23,463 nucleotides of DNA. Origin: a virus. Under the pieces are notes generated by a model. The model did no database searches. It had not been told where the DNA came from and saw only the letters and a program-made list of their open reading frames with translations. Positions 13,743-20,552 of this stretch are shown piece by piece. Positions within the stretch are counted from its first letter, which is position 1; each line of letters opens with the position of its first letter. The stretch spans positions 1 through 23,463 of the IMG/VR virus record IMGVR_UViG_3300046517_000621, one strand, 5' to 3'. A program made the translations under genes and the position numbers.

Positions 13743-14182
13743 CCTGGCCGATCCAGGACCACTTCGACGCGTTCTTCGCGCTGCTCTCGGCGGCCCCCGG
13801 CGGCCCGCCGGTCCTGGCGGTCTACGACGGCGTCGTGCCGGACGCGGCGTCGGCCCCGTACGCGGTGGTCGCGTTCGCGATAATGACGCCGGACGGGCTG
13901 GCCGCGCCGGATGCCGTGTCGTTGCACGCCGACTCCGACGTGATCGACGCCCGCGCGGAAGTGCACTCGGTCGGAGCTGACCCGCAGGCCCAACGGGCGG
14001 CGCGCGCGGTCGCAGGCAGGGTGCGGGCCGCGGTGCTGAACCAGCGGCTGATCATCGCGGGCCGGTCGTGTGCGCCGATCCGGTGGATCGATGGGCAGCC
14101 GCCGCAGCGCAACGAGGAGATCCCGGGTGCGGCGGTCTTCGACCAGGTCGACGTGTACGGCTGGCGGAGCATTCCGGGCTAG
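13739..14182 (+). CDS. Tail terminator protein
   Basis: A 147-residue protein directly after the neck protein, where siphophages encode the ring that stops tail tube growth and joins the head. Features: an amphipathic N-terminus (IQDHFDAFFALLSAAP), strands PVLAVYDGVVPDAASAPYAVVAFAI, VIDARAEVHSVGADPQAQRAARAVAGRVRAAVL (strand then helix), and a C-terminal QRNEEIPGAAVFDQVDVYGWRS, matching the gpU/tail-terminator pattern. ATG at 13739 overlaps the upstream stop. The 3' end meets the minus-strand gene, overlapping by four bases. Confidence 0.82.
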   Translation: MTWPIQDHFDAFFALLSAAPGGPPVLAVYDGVVPDAASAPYAVVAFAIMTPDGLAAPDAVSLHADSDVIDARAEVHSVGADPQAQRAARAVAGRVRAAVLNQRLIIAGRSCAPIRWIDGQPPQRNEEIPGAAVFDQVDVYGWRSIPG

Positions 14183-14427
14183 GAGTGTTCGCGGGCCCAG
14201 CGACGCCGGTAGTAGAGCGCGACCGCGGTCAGGGCCAGGAAGACCACTGCGGCGACGATCAGGATGCTGCCGAAGAGCATGACCGGCTCGTTCGGATCGA
14301 AGTTCCGCGTCACCACGATCCCGGCGACCAGGGCGTAGAAGAGCCTGCTGGTCTTCCACTGGATCGACCACCAGTGGACCGGCATGTGCTCGGCGTCCCC
14401 CTCGGGTCGCCCATCGATTTGCGTCAT
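14179..14427 (-). CDS. Minus-strand small membrane protein
   Basis: An 82-residue protein on the strand opposite to the tail operon. Residues 1-26 are polar with Trp (HWWSIQW). They are followed by a short hydrophobic segment (about 28-40), a polar linker RNFDPNEP and a strong transmembrane helix (about 49-73), ending in basic RRRWAREHS, so the C-terminus is probably cytoplasmic. ATG is on the minus strand at 14427. There is no Shine-Dalgarno sequence, but TACCAT ends 7 nt upstream, as for a leaderless promoter. A 25-residue upstream extension is open but lacks a ribosome site. It converges on the tail terminator gene. Host-membrane function, for example a lysogenic or exclusion protein, is possible but unproven. 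Confidence 0.65.
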   Translation of the reverse strand: MTQIDGRPEGDAEHMPVHWWSIQWKTSRLFYALVAGIVVTRNFDPNEPVMLFGSILIVAAVVFLALTAVALYYRRRWAREHS

Positions 14428-14434
14428 AGCCGCG

Positions 14435-14440
14435 ATGGTA
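14435..14440 (-). promoter_or_regulatory. Putative -10 box, leaderless promoter of membrane gene
   Basis: Read on the minus strand, TACCAT (ATGGTA at 14435-14440 on +) is followed by 7 nt and then the ATG at 14427. This is the TAnnnT -10 pattern at the distance expected when transcription begins on the start codon. No good -35 hexamer is seen. The spacing is identical to that of the other minus-strand gene at 9286. Confidence 0.5.
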
Positions 14441-14519
14441 CGGCCCGCATGCACGAGATCACTGTCCGCTGTTCGGCGGATGTCCTGTCCGATTTCACGC
14501 ACTTTAGGAGGCGCGTCGG

Positions 14520-14852
14520 ATGACGCTCCAGACTCCCCAGTCGGTCGTCACCACCGGGACGACTCCGACCCCGATCACCCCGACGGCGTCCGACACGTTC
14601 CCGGTAAGCGCTATGGGGCCCGCCGGCATCTACCTGCGCGTGATCACCACGGGCACGGCCACCAACGTCGCCATCCAGGACCCGACCTTCACGGACATCA
14701 GCAACCCGGGCACGGTCACGCCCGTCGCCGCGCCGGCCACCGGCGTGCGGATGATCCTCGTCCCCCGTGGCGCGATGAACAGCGCGGGTGTCGCGACGGT
14801 GACTTTCTCCGGGGCGCTGACCGGCGTCACGTACGAGATCTATTCCGCCTAG
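14520..14852 (+). CDS. Small beta-rich structural protein
   Basis: A 110-residue, Thr/Pro/Val-rich protein with several short strands (VVTTGTTPTPITPTAS, GIYLRVITTGTATNVAIQDP, TGVRMILVPRGAM, VATVTFSGALTGVTYEIYSA). It probably forms a single beta-sandwich domain. ATG at 14520 has AGGAGG (14506-14511). It lies between the tail terminator and tail tube genes, where small virion proteins of unknown role are common. Tail or capsid decoration is inferred. No catalytic residue pattern was found. Confidence 0.75.
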   Translation: MTLQTPQSVVTTGTTPTPITPTASDTFPVSAMGPAGIYLRVITTGTATNVAIQDPTFTDISNPGTVTPVAAPATGVRMILVPRGAMNSAGVATVTFSGALTGVTYEIYSA

Positions 14853-14861
14853 GAGCGCGCG

Positions 14862-15170
14862 ATGCCCAATCAGAGCTACTGGATCCGCGACGTCCGGGGC
14901 ATCTACGCCCTGGTCGGCAGCGCGGCCGAGCGTGACCAGTGGACCAAGGTCCACGCCTGGGTCGACGCCGACGAGCCCGGCCCCACCGACCAGGTGTGCG
15001 TCGTCAACGAGCACCCAGAGATCGGCCCCGGCCAGCTGCCGTACGGCGCGGTCGAGGACTGGGGCGGCCTCGGCTGGAAACCCGGCCCGCCGCCCGGGGA
15101 CTCCGGCCTGGTCGCCGAGCCGCCCAAGAGTTCCGCCAAGGCGTCCGCCACCAGCGGCGACAAGAGCTAA
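14862..15170 (+). CDS. Small tail-region hypothetical protein
   Basis: A 102-residue protein beginning PNQSYWIRDVRGIYALVGSAAERDQWTKVHAWVDADEP, a Trp-rich compact domain, with a second half (LPYGAVEDWGGLGWKPGPPPGD) and a disordered Lys/Ser/Ala tail. Similar proteins immediately precede tail tube genes in other actinobacterial siphophages, without known function. ATG at 14862 follows AGGAG (14850-14854), and the stop is 11 nt before the tail tube start. Confidence 0.77.
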   Translation: MPNQSYWIRDVRGIYALVGSAAERDQWTKVHAWVDADEPGPTDQVCVVNEHPEIGPGQLPYGAVEDWGGLGWKPGPPPGDSGLVAEPPKSSAKASATSGDKS

Positions 15171-15181
15171 GGAGTAGGTGA

Positions 15182-15676
15182 ATGGCTGATATCCCCGCTG
15201 ATGGCAATATCCGGGCGTACTGGGTCACTTCCATCGCATCCCAGAACGCCCCGACCACGACCGAGCTGAACGCCGGTATCGACCTGACCTCGACGATCAC
15301 CGCCGACGGCCTCATGGGTCTTCAGCCGGACACCGCCGACATCGACGTGTCGTCGCTGGCATCGACGTTCAACGCCGTGGACAACGGCCGGGTCAGCTTC
15401 AGCGGCACCAAGCTGCGGCTGAAGAAGCAGACCTCGACCGACACGATCTTCAACACGCTGACCAAGGGCACCGCGGGCTTCCTCGTGGTCCGGCGGTCGG
15501 TCGCGCAGGCCACCGCGTGGGCGTCGGCGCAGGGCGTCGAGGTCTACCCGGCGAAGTGCGGCGAGACCGCGCGCGTCGACTTCGAGCCGAACTCGCTCGA
15601 GCGGTACGAGATCCCGATCAAGATCACCGCCGGTGCCGCCGGTACCGGCCCGTCGCTGCGCGCCGCCGTCGCGTAG
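15182..15676 (+). CDS. Major tail tube protein
   Basis: A 164-residue protein that is expected to stack as rings to form the non-contractile tail tube. The family pattern is visible: ADIPADGNIRAYWVTSIASQNAPTTTELNAGIDLTSTI at the start, a middle with ADIDVSSLASTFNAVDNGRVSFSGTKLRLKKQ, GTAGFLVVRRSV, and the late VYPAKCGETARVDFEPNSLERYEIPIKIT segment. ATG at 15182 follows AAGGAG (15169-15174). A strong T-tract terminator follows, which fits the need for many copies of this gene product. No sheath gene is present, supporting siphovirus morphology. Confidence 0.9.
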   Translation: MADIPADGNIRAYWVTSIASQNAPTTTELNAGIDLTSTITADGLMGLQPDTADIDVSSLASTFNAVDNGRVSFSGTKLRLKKQTSTDTIFNTLTKGTAGFLVVRRSVAQATAWASAQGVEVYPAKCGETARVDFEPNSLERYEIPIKITAGAAGTGPSLRAAVA

Positions 15677-15695
15677 TCCGCACTCCTTCCAGCCG

Positions 15696-15717
15696 CCGCC
15701 TCTCGGGGCGGTTTTTT
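15696..15717 (+). terminator. Intrinsic terminator after tail tube gene
   Basis: CCGCC (15696-15700) and GGCGG (15707-15711) form a stem with a 6-nt loop, directly followed by TTTTTT (15712-15717). It lies in the 108-nt gap behind the tail tube gene. This is the only clear stem-plus-U-tract in the window and probably sets how much transcription reaches the chaperone and tape measure genes. Confidence 0.85.
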
Positions 15718-15720
15718 CGT

Positions 15721-15753
15721 GCCCGGCCACCTTTCCGAATGGGGTGGCCGGGC
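15721..15753 (+). terminator. Second long hairpin behind tail tube gene
   Basis: GCCCGGCCAC (15721-15730) pairs perfectly over 10 bp with GTGGCCGGGC (15744-15753) across a 13-nt loop, starting three bases after the first terminator's T-tract. No T-run follows. It may back up the first terminator or stabilise processed RNA ends. Confidence 0.7.
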
Positions 15754-15784
15754 GCTTCATTCGGGACGTTCGGGTAGGAGAACT

Positions 15785-16111
15785 GTGACTGACCACAACC
15801 CCCACAACATCCAGGACGAGAGCTTCGACCGACCTGGCATCGGCGGCCCGGAGTCGGCCTGGATGCAGACCTGCGATTGGCTGCGCGCCAACGGAATCAA
15901 CCCGTCGCATGTCGCCGCCGACGCCCGGGCCACCATGGTTGACGGGCAGGTCACCCTGGTCATGAAAGTGCGTGGCCCGAACGGTGGAGATGTGATCGCC
16001 CCGGATGGCGACCGCGTCCTCATGGAGACCAGGACCTTCCCCGTCACGGTGGCCCCGCCGCCTCTGGTGGAGATCTGGCTGGCCCCGAAGTGCCCGACGT
16101 GCGGGCGGTGA
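15785..16111 (+). CDS. Hypothetical protein before tail chaperone genes
   Basis: A 108-residue protein. A polar N-terminus (TDHNPHNIQDESFDRPGIGG) is followed by a helix ESAWMQTCDWLRANGI and strands QVTLVMKVRGPNGGDVIAP, VLMETRTFPVTVAPPPLVEIWLAP. The C-terminal CPTC gives one possible zinc half-site. GTG at 15785 follows TAGGAG (15775-15780). The stop overlaps the start of the first chaperone gene. Position between tube and chaperone genes is shared with many actinophages, but I do not recognise a function. Confidence 0.72.
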   Translation: MTDHNPHNIQDESFDRPGIGGPESAWMQTCDWLRANGINPSHVAADARATMVDGQVTLVMKVRGPNGGDVIAPDGDRVLMETRTFPVTVAPPPLVEIWLAPKCPTCGR

Positions 16112-16671
16112 CCGGCGTGAGCGGCAAGGGCACTTTGAAGAACTTCAAGGAGATGCTGGGAACCGCGAGGCTGCCCGAGCGCACCGTCGAGATCTGCCTG
16201 CGCGGCGACCTGGTCGCCGACCACCAGGCCGCCGAACGCGAGCTGGAGAAGGCCGAGAAGCAGACCGGCAACAGCCTCGCGGGCAACGGTGCCGCCGTGA
16301 TCGCCGAACGCATCCGTGCCCTCGAAGCTGAGATGCAGGACGGCGTCTACGAGTTCCGGCTCCGCGGCCTGCCGAAGCCCAAGTTCCACGCGTTCAAGGC
16401 CGAGCATCCGATCCGCATCGAGGACGGCGAGCAGAACAAGGACGACGCCGTCTTCGGGTTCGACATCGACAAGGGCTTCGAGCCGCTGACCCGCATGTGC
16501 CTCGTCGACCCGGAGCTCGACGACGAGACCTGGGCGCAGCTTCTGGAGAAGCTCACCGAGGAGCAGTTCGAGAAGCTCGCGGCCGCCGCCTGGTACCTCA
16601 ACCGGGGTGAGGTCGACATCCCTTTCTCGTCCGCCGCTTCGAGGCTGATGCAGGCTTCCGCCGCCGAGTAG
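16108..16671 (+). CDS. Tail assembly chaperone (short product, gpG-like)
   Basis: A 187-residue protein that with its frameshifted form coats the tape measure during tail assembly. It starts TGVSGKGTLKNFKEMLGTARLPERTVEICLRGDLVADHQ, then a charged helix pair (ERELEKAEKQ, IAERIRALEAEMQDGVYEFRLRGLPK) and a C-terminal acidic helix DDETWAQLLEKLTEEQFEKLAAAAW. GTG at 16108 overlaps the preceding stop; GTG at 16117 is an alternative that would give SGKGTLKNF as start. It terminates at TAG 16669-16671 in the standard frame. Confidence 0.87.
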   Translation: MTGVSGKGTLKNFKEMLGTARLPERTVEICLRGDLVADHQAAERELEKAEKQTGNSLAGNGAAVIAERIRALEAEMQDGVYEFRLRGLPKPKFHAFKAEHPIRIEDGEQNKDDAVFGFDIDKGFEPLTRMCLVDPELDDETWAQLLEKLTEEQFEKLAAAAWYLNRGEVDIPFSSAASRLMQASAAE

Positions 16672-17045
16672 AAGCTGCCGAGCAGGCGGGCCAGCCGCCG
16701 TCGCGCCTGGACGGCCGCGAGCCCGCCGAGGTCACCGAGTACGAGTACGAACGCGGCCGCCTCGTCCGGTCGGTGACGACCCGGGAGCCGCTCTACACCG
16801 AGCAGGACCGCACCGAGCTGATCGCGCTGGCCATCTACCGCGACGGCCTGTGCCCGAAGTGCGGGCGGCCGATCGACGTGTGCACCGCCGACGAGCGAGA
16901 CCCGGGCACGGCCGAGTTCGACGTGTCCTGGCGGGTCTGCAACGCCACCCGGACGCTCCTCGAAAAACAGCGCGGCGCATACGGCGAGAAGGACCACCCC
17001 AACCGCCCGGCCCATCTCTGGGGCACCACGATCCGAAGGCGGTGA
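16108..17045 (+). CDS. Tail assembly chaperone, -1 frameshifted product (gpGT-like)
   Basis: The extended form reads 16108-16626, slips back one base at CCCTTTC, and continues 16626-17045 for about 312 residues. The added part is open in the -1 frame from the TGA at 16608-16610 to the stop at 17043-17045. It contains VTEYEYERGRLV, TELIALAIYRD, a CPKCGRP zinc-like pair followed by Cys in IDVC, then VSWRVCNATRTLLEK and a C-terminal HPNRPAHLWG. An ATG-less restart inside (GTG 16773) is possible but not needed. The tape measure gene begins right after, as in lambda-type systems where GT recruits the tape measure. Confidence 0.83.
16620..16626 (+). promoter_or_regulatory. -1 ribosomal frameshift slippery site
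   Basis: C CCT TTC in the chaperone reading frame is an exact X-XXY-YYZ heptamer. Before the slip CCT (Pro) and TTC (Phe) are read; after it CCC and TTT. Only the 61-nt window between the frame -1 TGA (16608) and the zero-frame TAG (16669) allows the shift, and this is the heptamer within it. A downstream GCTTC/GAAGC pairing (16637-16641 with 16671-16675) may act as stimulator, weakly supported. Confidence 0.8.
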
Positions 17046-17048
17046 GCT

Positions 17049-20000
17049 GTGGCGCTGCGCACCGTAGGGGTCAAGCTCACCGCTGACATCTCGCAGTACA
17101 CGTCTGCCCTTGCGCGGGCGGGCGCGGCGACGAAGGACTTCTCAGGGAAGCTAGACAAGGCAGCGCAGGGCGGCCACCTCGACAAGGTCGCCGACAGTGC
17201 AGGCGTCGCGGGCATTGCACTGGGAGCCATGGCGGGCTACGCCATCAAGGCAGCGGCCGATTTCGACAAGGCCATGTCGGGCGTCTCCGCAGCCACGCAC
17301 GCCAGCGCCAAGGACATCTCCGCGCTGCGCGCGGCCGCGCTCCAGGCGGGCAAGGACACGCAGTACTCGGCGACCGAAGCAGCGCAGGGCATCACCGAAC
17401 TGAGCAAAGCGGGCGTCAGCACGGCAGACGTGCTCAACGGCGGCCTCAAGGGTGCGCTCAGCCTAGCCGCGGCCGGGCAGATGTCCGTCGCGGAGGCCTC
17501 CGAGACCGCGGCCAGCGCGCTGACTCAGTTCAAGTTGAAGGGCGCCGACGTCCCGCACGTCGCCGACCTGCTCGCCGCGGCCGCCGGCAAGGCGCAGGGT
17601 TCTGTGCACGACATGGGTTACGCCCTGAACCAGTCCGGCCTCGTCGCCGCCCAGTTCGGGCTGTCGATCGAGGACACCACCGGCGCTCTGGCGGAGTTCG
17701 CCAACGCGGGCCTGATCGGCTCCGACGCAGGCACCAGCTTCAAGACGATGTTGCTGGCAATGGCCAACCCGTCGGACATCACCAAGAACAAGATGGACGA
17801 GCTCAACATCTCGTTCTACGACGCCAAGGGCAACTTCATCGGGCTGTCCGGCGTGGCCAAGGTGCTGCAGGACAGGCTGGGTGGCCTCTCGCAGGAGGCC
17901 CGGCAGTCGGCGCTCGCGCAGATCTTCGGCAACGACGCCGTGCGCGCCGCGTCGGTCCTCTACTCCGACGGCGCGGCCGGCGTGGAGAAGTGGAAGAGCG
18001 CGGTCAACGATTCGGGCTACGCGTCGAAGACCGCCAGCGACCTGACCAACAACCTGTCCGGCGACATCGAGCGCCTGAAGGGCTCGATCGAAACCCTCGC
18101 GATCTCGTCGGGATCAGGCGCCAATGGTGGCCTCCGCGTCCTGGTGAAGTCTCTCGACGCCATGGTAGGTAGGTTCCTTGCTATGCCGCCGGCGGTGAGC
18201 GGAACGGTAACTGTGCTCGCCGGGATTGGCGCCGCATCCCTGCTGGCCCTCGCCGCGTTCGTCAAGGTCAGCAGGGGTATCGCCGCCGCTGTCGAGCAGT
18301 TGAACGCCATGGGCCCGGCCGGCGAGAAGGCGGCTACCGGTCTGCAGAAGACGGTCTCCGCAGCGGGTAAGACCGCGCTCGCTTTCGCCGCCATGGAAGT
18401 AGCCGCGGCTGTCCTTGACTCCTTCGGGAAGAAGGCAGCTAACGTCGACCGGCTTACCGACAGCCTCGTCAACTTCGCTAACACCAGCAACGTTTCCGGC
18501 GAGATGGCCAGGACCTTCGGTACGGACATGAAAGGGCTCAATGACGACGCAGGGATCGCCACAAGCGGCGTAGCCAAATGGCTAGACCAGATTTCCGGCG
18601 GACTCCCGTTCGTCGGCGACTTGGCCCACGCCGCCGTCCATCTCGGCGCCACCCTGGCGGGCAAGGACGACTATCAGACCGCGGTTCAGAACTTCGCCAA
18701 CCTCGATCAGGCGCTTGCTCAGGCCATGACCACGACGAACGACGCCACCAAGGCGCAGGCGCTGTGGAACGAGGTTGTTCTCAAGAGCGGCCTGGATGGC
18801 CAGCAGCTCATGGACCTGCTCCCAACTGCATACAAGGAAGTCGGGAAGCTCAACCAGGCGCAGATGGACGGCGCCAAGTCTGGCAAGGCGATGGCCGACG
18901 GGACTCAGGCCGCCGCCGGCGGCGCGGATGCGCTAGCCGGGGCGGCCGGCCCGGCCGCGACGGAGACGAAGAAGCTAGCGTCAGCCTCCGATGCTGCTGC
19001 CGCGGCCGCCAAGGGTCAGCGGGTCGCGCTGTCGTCGCTCGCCGACTTCATGAAGCAGGAGACCGATCCGATCTTCGGGCTGATCAAGGCCCAGCAGGAT
19101 CTCGTCGACGCCCAGAAGAATTACTCGAAGGCGGTCAAGGAGCACGGCAAGAAGAGCGACGAGGCGAAGCAGGCCGACCGGGAGCTGGCCCTCGCCGCGA
19201 TCGCGCTGCAGGACGCGGTCGGCAAGACCAGCGACGGCTTCAACGGCAAGCTGTCCCCGGCGCTGAAGAAGACGCTCGAAGCCGCTCACCTGTCGAAGGC
19301 CGAGATCAAGCTGCTCGAGCAGCAGTTCAAGGACGCGAAGGCGGCTGCCGACAAGTACGACGGCAAGTACGTGGCCAAGGCGTCCGCGCCGGGCGCGGTG
19401 ACCGCGAAGCAGCAGATGGCCGACGCGTGGGCCCAGGCGAAAGGCTTCCAGGGCACTTACACGGCGAAGGCCCTCATCTCCGGCGACAAGGTCGTTAGCC
19501 AGAAGCTTGCCGCGCTACTGGTGCAGCAGCGCGTCCTAGCTTCCGGCCTGTCCATTCCCGCTGCGGGCGCAGCCGTGCAGAAGGATCTGGACCGCAATCG
19601 GCAGAGGGGCTACGCAAGCGGCGGCCCGGTCGCCGGATGGTCGCCGCACTCGAAGGCCGACAACATCCCCGCCATGCTCACCGCGGACGAGTGGGTTCAT
19701 CCAGTCGACTCCGTCCGCTACTACGGCCCACAGGTCATGAGCGCCATTCAGCACCGGCACGTGCCCCGTGAGGTGCTGGCTGGGTTCGCCTCCGGCCAAC
19801 TGGGCAAGATGGGTGATCTGCCGCTGGGCCTGGCCCTCGGTGGGCGGGTCCAGTGGCCATTCGAAACCACGGCGGCGCATACCCGGATTCCGACGTGGGC
19901 TCAGGTGTTGTCGAAGATTCCAGGCGGTTCGGCCAGTTCGTTCCTGCATGCGCAGGACGGCAAGCCGTACGTGTGGGCATCGGCCGGCCCGGGCGGCTAC

Positions 20001-20552
20001 GACTGCTCCGGCATCGTCAGCGCCGTCTACAACCTGCTGCACGGCAAGAGCCCGTACCACCACACCTTTTCCACGGCCGGCCTGCCCGGCGGCTGGTTTA
20101 CCAAGCCCGGCATCGGCGGGCCGCTGACCGCGGCCTGGTCCAACCCGGGGGAAGCCCCGGCGTCGTCGACGACCGGTCACATGATGGGCATGGCGGGAGG
20201 ACTCACGTTCGAGTCGACCGGCTCCCGTGGAGTGCATCTCGGCGCCAGCACGCGCCGTCTGACCGACTTCGCGCACATAGCCCATTACGGCGAGGGTGGT
20301 CATGTCGCGATGAAGAACGGCGGGACCATCGTCGAGCCGGTCTTCGGGGTCGGCGCGTCCGGCAGGACGTACAGCTTTGGCGAGAACTACCAGCCGGAGC
20401 GGGTCACGCCGATGTGGCAGAACGGCGGCGGTGGCGGCGGAACCACCGTGATCGAGCTGCACAACCACGCGCCGATCGGCAGCCCGTACGAACTGCAGAA
20501 CTGGCTTGAAGCCGGGGTCGACAACCTACGCCGCAAGGGGAAGCTCTCGTGA
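17049..20552 (+). CDS. Tape measure protein with C-terminal NlpC/P60-like peptidase
   Basis: A 1167-residue protein. Residues about 55-290 form the phage tail tape measure domain (FDKAMSGVSAATHASAKDISALRAAALQAGKDTQYSATEAAQGITEL, then VAAQFGLSIEDTTGALAEFANAGLIG). A hydrophobic stretch (about 381-408) could insert into the membrane during DNA entry. Long Ala/Lys/Gln-rich helices follow, with a charged coiled coil near 667-730. Residues about 960-1085 resemble a cysteine peptidase of the NlpC/P60 type: PYVWASAGPGGYDCSG with C986, GHMMG with H1044 and GVHLG with H1063. The tail end (VIELHNHAPIGSPYELQNW) is tape-measure-like. It sets tail length and probably opens peptidoglycan. The GTG at 17049 is just behind the chaperone stop. 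Confidence 0.93.
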   Translation: MALRTVGVKLTADISQYTSALARAGAATKDFSGKLDKAAQGGHLDKVADSAGVAGIALGAMAGYAIKAAADFDKAMSGVSAATHASAKDISALRAAALQAGKDTQYSATEAAQGITELSKAGVSTADVLNGGLKGALSLAAAGQMSVAEASETAASALTQFKLKGADVPHVADLLAAAAGKAQGSVHDMGYALNQSGLVAAQFGLSIEDTTGALAEFANAGLIGSDAGTSFKTMLLAMANPSDITKNKMDELNISFYDAKGNFIGLSGVAKVLQDRLGGLSQEARQSALAQIFGNDAVRAASVLYSDGAAGVEKWKSAVNDSGYASKTASDLTNNLSGDIERLKGSIETLAISSGSGANGGLRVLVKSLDAMVGRFLAMPPAVSGTVTVLAGIGAASLLALAAFVKVSRGIAAAVEQLNAMGPAGEKAATGLQKTVSAAGKTALAFAAMEVAAAVLDSFGKKAANVDRLTDSLVNFANTSNVSGEMARTFGTDMKGLNDDAGIATSGVAKWLDQISGGLPFVGDLAHAAVHLGATLAGKDDYQTAVQNFANLDQALAQAMTTTNDATKAQALWNEVVLKSGLDGQQLMDLLPTAYKEVGKLNQAQMDGAKSGKAMADGTQAAAGGADALAGAAGPAATETKKLASASDAAAAAAKGQRVALSSLADFMKQETDPIFGLIKAQQDLVDAQKNYSKAVKEHGKKSDEAKQADRELALAAIALQDAVGKTSDGFNGKLSPALKKTLEAAHLSKAEIKLLEQQFKDAKAAADKYDGKYVAKASAPGAVTAKQQMADAWAQAKGFQGTYTAKALISGDKVVSQKLAALLVQQRVLASGLSIPAAGAAVQKDLDRNRQRGYASGGPVAGWSPHSKADNIPAMLTADEWVHPVDSVRYYGPQVMSAIQHRHVPREVLAGFASGQLGKMGDLPLGLALGGRVQWPFETTAAHTRIPTWAQVLSKIPGGSASSFLHAQDGKPYVWASAGPGGYDCSGIVSAVYNLLHGKSPYHHTFSTAGLPGGWFTKPGIGGPLTAAWSNPGEAPASSTTGHMMGMAGGLTFESTGSRGVHLGASTRRLTDFAHIAHYGEGGHVAMKNGGTIVEPVFGVGASGRTYSFGENYQPERVTPMWQNGGGGGGTTVIELHNHAPIGSPYELQNWLEAGVDNLRRKGKLS

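Noticed and set aside
16773-17045. Second chaperone as an independent gene from GTG 16773
   Set aside because: No ribosome site; the frame is open upstream to 16611 and joined by the slippery heptamer, so a frameshift product explains it better.
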